Shown one piece after another: positions 9,101-10,126 of a DNA stretch of 10,126 nt (its first letter is position 1; the number at the start of each line of letters is the position of its first letter). The notes under the pieces are model-generated. The model had not been told where the DNA came from. It ran no database searches and saw only the letters and a program-made list of their open reading frames with translations. The stretch comes from Flavobacteriales bacterium (GTDB lineage Bacteria; Bacteroidota; Bacteroidia; NS11-12g; UBA955). A program made the position numbers and the translations under genes. The DNA lies in NCBI GenBank assembly GCA_947450405.1, contig CANFVI010000052.1:1-10126 (forward strand). Reading direction: 5' to 3'.

Positions 9101-9493
9101 ATTCTCGGTAGATGTATTGACCATATTTAATGGCAAATTTTTACAAGAATTGTCAATTGTAAAACTAGCGGTTGGTTTGTCATAAACGGTAATACTTTGA
9201 GTCAATGAATCTACACAACCCTTCGCTGTATCTTTAATAATAAGTCGAATTTTATAGGTTCCAGCTTTATTAAATATATGTTTGGGATTATATGTAAAAG
9301 CGAAATTAGCTGCACCTGAAGTTGGATCGCCGAAATTCCAATCATATGTAATTTTTGTGCCAGTGGTAGTAGCTGTAAATTGTTTCTGATCGCCTTTACA
9401 AGCCTTTTGGGGGTATGAAAATACTGGACTACATTGTGCATTTAAATTTAAGTATTGTAGGAAAAAAGATAATGTAATTAATAGTTTTTGCAC
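1..9493 (-). CDS. Giant secreted multi-PKD-domain protein with T9SS type B C-terminal sorting domain (3' end off the window)
   Basis: The frame is open for 3164 codons from GTG at 9493 to the left edge. Thirty-six conserved cysteine codons, checked along the whole length, all fall in one frame, so no frameshift is apparent. Order: signal peptide (residues 1-20); 34 PKD-like units (about 21-2972), each with a first Cys, usually in D-S-x-Q-C, a central W-x-F-x-D/N, and a second Cys in G-C-x-D-S/T; two Ig-like domains (about 2973-3114); and the start of a gliding-motility/CHU C-terminal domain (3115-3164). GTG is preferred because an in-frame TAA lies four codons upstream and a good signal peptide follows at once. 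Family knowledge: such proteins are exported by Sec and then T9SS and act at or beyond the cell surface, often in adhesion or gliding. The specific role is not known. Expected full length is about 3200 residues. It resembles SprB-type adhesins only in being large, repetitive and T9SS-targeted; no orthology is claimed. Confidence 0.95.
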   Translation of the reverse strand, partial: MQKLLITLSFFLQYLNLNAQCSPVFSYPQKACKGDQKQFTATTTGTKITYDWNFGDPTSGAANFAFTYNPKHIFNKAGTYKIRLIIKDTAKGCVDSLTQSITVYDKPTASFTIDNSCKNLPLNMVNTSTENPIDSIVQWKWNFGNGSTYATKNPKHSYSSVGTDTIKLLVFSKFGCIDSFTKIITVYPTPVGKVSDTSICERISLTFTADTLSAAKSYTWNFGDSSTGTGQTSKHVYSKGKRVYPDLTVAFATTSCKVNVQSVLINNTPDATFKIIKDTQCFRNNNVCLKLSSKNKSLKSRKIIFDDGYIDDFSAFKDTLICHSYIDPNGGKYSITVEMVDSSNCSAQITKDSVVFIRPIISAKLNNNIISGCFGTTGSFTNSSNISVSKIKKFTWIFDDGSIDSTNWTNTTHKYTKDGDFYTKLAITDINGCTDTFLTKNKVRNTSFPVDAKITKFYSRCYSDNKFDFSQTSILNSKITWSFIGPTTSNIFSGSYHYGTTGVFYPYVTISKYGCDSIRKLDSVVITGPIARFKQIQNQFQCQAHDTVYFVNGSYSYRNKKLVSFWNADDLTYTCTTDTKAGLNANSNCNYSKDSFKFKHFYPRLVDKCYNASLMVTDTALGCTDITYAQLPLMKPVAKGSFTPSDTLACPGPSTLLQNKTVWFDSIRPQPSCLKYAMWIMWDSLQAAKSGKFNSYWSFNKFNHNYALNPLAGDSLGYVTTGLIVENGTDTNGVICRDTAWFPKVIRIVRMSSKFTSTYKPNKYICKNTNILFYLSDSNQTKGSKFKWDFGDGTIVSDTIQHYKSHRYTRAGDYRIILRVVNPSGCLLEDTQYIHVGFKMNMYLSRNFVCVRDTIAFQEDCRYFPTGSSPSGLFSNSARATAGKEKCWYNLDDGKGYRYIASNFKVVYNSPGIYNLSLIAKDSVGCFDTFQNIQQVQVSGLYAGFSTLKDTFLCPQSVLLTSTASTTDSSNKTLSGDYINDYTYDLGQQFAKIKFPNPTKFLNTGTYKITQIVRNNRGCIDSFKKTILVVGPTAKYEIISDSIGCSPLKVVFKNNSTYGTNYIWQFNDINNNNLNTTSDTTVSLKYTGYGDFYPYLVARGTFTINGSTNVCSTIYPDTSLAFKHKITVWELQKVNFYWNTNCKQLTTNFYNYSTIKTGYLKSFVWEFGDGTSSTKENPYHQWKDTGYYRVKLTVYSDKGCSDTIVKYVKVSFAPVPDFTVTSNCIGETSQFTDKSISVGDKIQYWYWDLGLGNGSGLANPTEKYPTDKTYTVKLFVTNTAGCTENISKSYTIWSRPVVSFTNNPKCDKNTIAFTNNSTGNQPLASQIWYRGDNTKAKTYNDTHLYSSYGFYNTKLVVTTEKGCKDSLTKTTTVYPNPIAKALVDDSAQCLTQHTFHMQDVSTIPWSTLSSKWTLSNGVTSTSKSFNYRFIFDGFYTSKLVSISNYGCKDSTNILIRVKPSVIPDYTVNNIPQCFNVNKFTFTEGSTLNKGTYTYRWEYGDGTNDTGKTVKHRYSDTGLFYVRLITKTNLNCLDTMIKTVRVLPMPKAKFSVPDTNQCLSTNKYNISNNTTISWGNLSAYWTFGDGTNSAVYSPSKSYAAIGRYLVTLFAKSNFGCGDTTSQYFRVNVMAKPKFTVDDSDQCFSQNVFKFTNNSTIPTGTVTAKWSFGNGNNSTTYNPTYTYPVYGNYTVKLRAISNFGCTDSVTKSIIVYPMPIVKIQVNDTDQCINQQKFTFTDISTIPYGNTTRKWMFHDSSSLYGVVNRTYPKDTFYYVKLIKTSQYGCIDSARRKMILFTKPNPSYTLNDSDQCLRWNTFILTSTSTIKNGSFTYKWKYPNNTTQTTSKGTYKHALVGNFYPKIIVTSNNGCVDSFSRKAITFPMPVSKITFNDSDQCVRYNSFTVTASSTVSSGTVTNKGFWGNGNTYTGNSNVQSYSNSGTFNVINIATTDNNCIDTLIKKVIVFPMPVSKYKVNDSAQCFANQNFVFTDISSISSGSYTRKWMFADSNSNRSIVTRKFTPDTTHYITLVITSNFGCLDTFKNKVTVHSMPKVLYSPSDTSMCFNQNTFTYTNKSGIRKGKLTYKWTYADTKSDTIKSPTHVFSSFGNYQVKLIATSEKGCKDSISKTTYVRPMPKTKIGINDSTQCVNQQLFTFNDLSTVSYGTYARKWKFHDSTSTVKSPSRKYAKDTFFKVKLVTTSQYGCMDSLTLSIEVYPKPYPSFTTNDSDQCLRYNNFQFTNTSKVKYGSITKNNWKYSDGKSQILLNGNNSYPNFNTHFAQLITTTNNGCVDSIKKTMIVWPMPVSKYYVKDSAQCFRTNAFTLIPKSTINYGSITYKTTWGDTIQAANPVLNHVYPNYGTYKLAFVTTSNNQCIDTFLNQIVVHPMPKAKFTINDTAQCINNQNFVFTDISTIALGSNTRRWIFSGTNNFASPTTYNFTPDTNHIITLIETSNKGCLDTAYRMITVHSKPSPKFTVNDSAQCLRQNNYIFTNTSGIRKGTLTYNWSFNDFTTSTSISPTHKYKKWAFYRPVLRVTSEKGCTDTFGRLIKVNDMPLVDLNTNDSTQCVNNQSFVFTSLSAVGEGNLASSWVINDGFTSNLKTFTRFFPKDTIYDIKLVEKTNFGCMDSVTEQFVTYPKPMDNFDINAVKQCLYQNKYVFTNKTTVKYGSMAHKWEFGDGAAMNAPNASHFYLKDTTYVVKLSTITNFGCTDTISKIVEVMSMPKVNFSINDAGQCFKTQDFQLQDLTKLKKGILSTFWDFGDSSVSSIANTSHSYVRIGNYRIKMISTSDFGCKDSMNKQVWVNPNSNPSFQINDTGQCEPNPLFIFQSTSNIIKGNIVQYVFNLGRYDIRNGFKHSKNYNYTGIENITMYTYSDSGCIDSAKRIIQIYPKPKAKMLINDSAQCVRQNDYLFTNISTDSFGLKNTYWNIDNNNYTDPNSVNYKFKDTGFKKIVLVQSNVFDCFDTLYKVVYVKPMPDPAFAKLKTYYCQGNPFETIVPNTPGGVFEGHNMQGDLFVPIVLWGDTVKYIITVNGCSDSSIQYTQVYPKPSADLGNDTTICKNEILEFDVKSWNSTYQWSDGINTPFRRINKEGTYIINVTNICGVVSDTIRVGYLDEDCHIVVPTAFTPNADGKNDLYKPVTTDVAWLKYQIINRWGEILFKGDLNSPGW
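152..577 (-). other. Two Ig-like domains between the PKD array and the sorting domain
   Basis: Residues about 2973-3114. The first domain has YYCQGNPFETI, then TPGGVFEG, FVPIV, KYIITVNGCSDS. This looks like the C-G-x-P-x-GG-x-F-x-G pattern common in CHU-type surface proteins, with a first Cys (2983) exactly 252 bp after that of unit 34. The second has LGNDTTICKNEILEF (Cys 3054), YQWSDG, EGTYIINVTNICG and SDTIRV, a pattern usually found just before gliding-motility C-terminal domains. These are structural stalk domains by analogy. Exact family assignment needs a profile search. Confidence 0.65.
578..1840 (-). repeat. Five-domain super-repeat, block III (units 30-34, degenerate)
   Basis: Residues about 2552-2972. 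The unit at Cys 2562 shares NDSTQCVN and FGCMDS with A'. The unit at 2646 shares V-K-Y-G-S with B'. The unit at 2730 shares QCFKT with the QCFRT of C'. The unit at 2899 shares NDSAQC-x-RQN-x-Y-x-FTN-x-S with E'. The fourth unit (2814, QCEPNPLFIF) shows little special likeness to D'. The same order is therefore visible in at least four of five positions, but with more divergence than between blocks I and II. Confidence 0.55.
1841..3097 (-). repeat. Five-domain super-repeat, block II (units 25-29, types A'-E')
   Basis: Residues about 2133-2551. A' (Cys 2143) has NQQLFTFNDLSTV, RKWKFHDS and TSQYGCMDS, like A. B' (2226) has QCLRYNNF and a WKYSDG core, like B. C' (2311) has QCFRTNAFTL, like C. D' (2395) has NQNFVFTDIS and HIITLIETSNKGCLDT, like D. 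E' (2478) has FTNTSGIRKG and VTSEKGCTDT, like E. The order is the same as in block I. The copies are diverged, so the duplication is not recent. Confidence 0.75.
3098..4351 (-). repeat. Five-domain super-repeat, block I (units 20-24, types A-B-C-D-E)
   Basis: Residues about 1715-2132. Type A (Cys 1725) has NQQKFTFTDISTI, RKWMFHDS and TSQYGCIDS. Type B (1808) has QCLRWNTF and YKWKYPN. Type C (1892) has QCVRYNSFTV. Type D (1976) has NQNFVFTDIS and HYITLVITSNFGCLDT. Type E (2059) has FNQNTFTYTNKSGIRKG and ATSEKGCKDS. Each type matches the unit five places later in block II better than its direct neighbours, judged by eye. The first-Cys codons of corresponding units lie 1254-1257 bp apart. Confidence 0.75.
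5357..9433 (-). repeat. PKD-like units 1-15, irregular N-terminal section
   Basis: Residues about 21-1379 hold fifteen units. Their first cysteines are at 32, 117, 200, 281, 373, 461, 542, 650, 766, 861, 954, 1045, 1142, 1224 and 1306. Spacing varies from 243 to 348 bp, and the units have diverged strongly. Several keep the PKD core motif: WNFGDP in unit 1, WNFGNG in unit 2, WNFGDS in unit 3, WDFGDG in unit 9 and WEFGDG in unit 13. The typical PKD pattern of P-x-H-x-Y, then a G-x-Y stretch, then GCxD, is also clear (for example NPKHIFNKAGTYKIRL in unit 1). Units 7 and 8 are longest, with extra segments and additional cysteines. PKD domains are Ig-like beta-sandwiches found in extracellular proteins. 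Unit boundaries are approximate. Confidence 0.88.
9434..9493 (-). other. Sec signal peptide of the giant PKD protein
   Basis: Residues 1-20 read MQKLLITLSFFLQYLNLNAQ, followed by Cys21. There is one basic residue near the start, a hydrophobic core (residues 4-15) and an N-A-Q end, which is a common signal peptidase I site in Bacteroidota. The Cys after the site does not make this a convincing lipoprotein signal, because Gln at -1 does not fit the usual lipobox. The start codon is GTG (9491-9493). No Shine-Dalgarno-like purine run precedes it; the leader is A/T-rich, as is usual in this phylum. Confidence 0.85.
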
Positions 9494-9769
9494 AATGATT
9501 ATTTAGTTTTATTTTATTCTATCATTTTTAAACGATTAACTTACAATGGTTTTCAATTGTCACTGTAAACCATTAACCATTATTTCTTGTGAAAATTGCA
9601 AAAAATAATTTGAAGTTTTTTCGAATTAAATGCGAATATAATCTACAAAATGAACATAAACAACAATTTAGATGTATTCAGATTAAGTACAACTACAGTT
9701 GAACCAAAACATTGTAATATTTATAATTACAAAAAATCAATGTGATAAATAAGCACTAAATCAAAAACA
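9494..9769. other. Intergenic leader region upstream of the giant gene
   Basis: This is 276 bases of AT-rich non-coding sequence with no open frame worth reporting. It must hold the promoter of the giant gene if, as the terminator suggests, that gene is not read through from the barrel gene. I searched the minus strand for the Bacteroidota pair TTTG and TAnnTTTG at about 19-base spacing and found no good match. The nearest is TATTTTTTG (about 9607-9599), which has one base too many and no clear upstream element. It also holds the inverted repeat and the tandem heptamer listed separately. Confidence 0.6.
9545..9574. repeat. 8-bp inverted repeat in the leader, with adjacent tandem heptamer
   Basis: AATGGTTT (9545-9552) and AAACCATT (9567-9574) are perfect inverted copies separated by 14 bases, with the palindrome CAATTG (9554-9559) in the loop. 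AACCATT also occurs twice in tandem at 9568-9581. The structure lies about 50-80 bases before the GTG start, so it could be an mRNA leader hairpin or a regulator site. Eight AT-rich pairs can arise by chance, and no function is claimed. Confidence 0.4.
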
Positions 9770-9795
9770 AAAAACCCCAGCAAGCTGGGGTTTTT
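9770..9795 (-). terminator. Rho-independent terminator after the beta-barrel gene
   Basis: AAAAACCCCAG and CTGGGGTTTTT pair perfectly around the 4-base loop CAAG. The stem has five G-C and six A-T pairs, with A/T tracts on both flanks, so it could work in either direction. On the minus strand it begins 26 bases after the barrel gene's stop codon and is followed by a U-rich tail. It should end that transcript and insulate the giant gene 276 bases further on. Confidence 0.9.
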
Positions 9796-9821
9796 GTTAA
9801 TCGAATATTGTTATTTTTTTT

Positions 9822-10126
9822 TTATAATTTAAACTTATAACCCAATGTGAGTTGTAAGCTCATGTGTTTGTTGGCGTTTTCGGTAAGTTTGCCGTAAAGG
9901 TTTTGAGCACTCATTTGACCATGAAGTCCCAATGTGAAATTATTAAGTTCAACTTGCGTACCTAGAATCAAGCCGAAGTCAGATCGATTTATTCCAATCA
10001 TTACTTCTTTTTCCATAAAATATGGATCAGAATTTGAATCATACTCTTCATTATAATATTCGCTTTTATAGGAACTTTGGGCTCTTAATGCTACTGCATA
10101 TCCAACATATGGACCAATGCTATAGG
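9822..10126 (-). CDS. Outer-membrane beta-barrel protein, PorT-like family (C-terminal 100 residues; 5' end off the window)
   Basis: The frame is open from the right edge to TAA at 9822-9824, so only the last 100 residues are visible. The ATG at 10014-10016 is internal: the reading continues upstream as YSIGPYVGYAVALRAQ. The segment alternates amphipathic strands ending in aromatics (SIGPYVGYAV, FGLILGTQVEL, FTLGLHGQM, MSLQLTLGYKF) with a long polar, acid-rich loop (Y-K-S-E-Y-Y-N-E-E-Y-D), probably outward-facing. The pattern of a G-P-Y-V strand, an R-x-D-F-G-L strand and a final L-G-Y-x-F strand is typical of the outer membrane beta-barrel family PF13568 in Bacteroidota. Family function is usually unknown; some members (PorT) belong to T9SS. 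A link to export of the giant protein next door is only a guess. It shares strand with that gene but is separated from it by a terminator. Confidence 0.7.
   Translation of the reverse strand, partial: YSIGPYVGYAVALRAQSSYKSEYYNEEYDSNSDPYFMEKEVMIGINRSDFGLILGTQVELNNFTLGLHGQMSAQNLYGKLTENANKHMSLQLTLGYKFKL

Noticed and set aside
8752..9441. Minus-strand open frames at 8752-9087 and 9211-9441, and others at 3391-3582 and 6535-6930
   Set aside because: They lie out of frame with the PKD coding frame, which is unbroken through the same bases and carries the conserved motifs.
9431..9496. Lipoprotein signal for the giant protein, since Cys21 follows the hydrophobic stretch
   Set aside because: Gln at -1 does not fit a lipobox, and N-A-Q is a usual signal peptidase I end in Bacteroidota. 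ATT as a start codon just before the GTG was also dismissed as very rare.
9599..9607. TATTTTTTG as a -7 promoter element of the giant gene
   Set aside because: The spacing inside the element is one base off from TAnnTTTG, and no TTTG lies at the right distance upstream. In such AT-rich sequence this is expected by chance.
9814..9823. Run of ten T on the plus strand at the barrel gene's stop codon, as a possible slippage switch
   Set aside because: On the coding strand the run begins within the TAA stop and extends downstream, so length changes would not alter the protein.

Overview
The window is AT-rich DNA (roughly one third G+C by eye) from a member of the Bacteroidota. Three things point there: a protein built from tandem PKD domains, a C-terminal gliding-motility/CHU-type sorting domain of the type IX secretion system (T9SS), and a neighbouring outer-membrane beta-barrel of the PorT-like kind. 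Genus cannot be told from the sequence.

Layout: almost the whole window (1-9493, minus strand) is one uninterrupted open reading frame of at least 3164 codons. It starts at a GTG at 9493 and runs off the left edge about 40 codons before its expected end. From N to C terminus it encodes a Sec signal peptide (residues 1-20), 34 cysteine-containing PKD-like units (about 21-2972), two Ig-like domains (about 2973-3114) and the first 50 residues of a T9SS type B C-terminal domain (3115-3164). The first 15 units vary in length and often keep the classical WxFGDG motif. Units 16-34 form a very regular array with a period of about 252 bp (84 residues). Units 20-34 fall into three successive blocks of five unlike domains, with a block period of 1254-1257 bp, so the gene appears to have grown by copying five-domain cassettes.

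Right of the giant gene lies a 276-base intergenic stretch with a short inverted repeat and a small direct repeat. Next comes a strong hairpin terminator (9770-9795), and then the last 100 codons of a beta-barrel outer-membrane protein gene (9822-10126, minus strand) that enters from the right edge. The terminator separates the two genes, so the giant gene is probably transcribed from its own promoter.

Inferred biology: the giant protein would cross the inner membrane by Sec and the outer membrane by T9SS, then be left on the cell surface or released as a long, possibly disulfide-stabilised fibre. Adhesion or a role in gliding is plausible, but nothing here proves a ligand. No RNA genes, CRISPR arrays, transposons or convincing plus-strand genes were seen.
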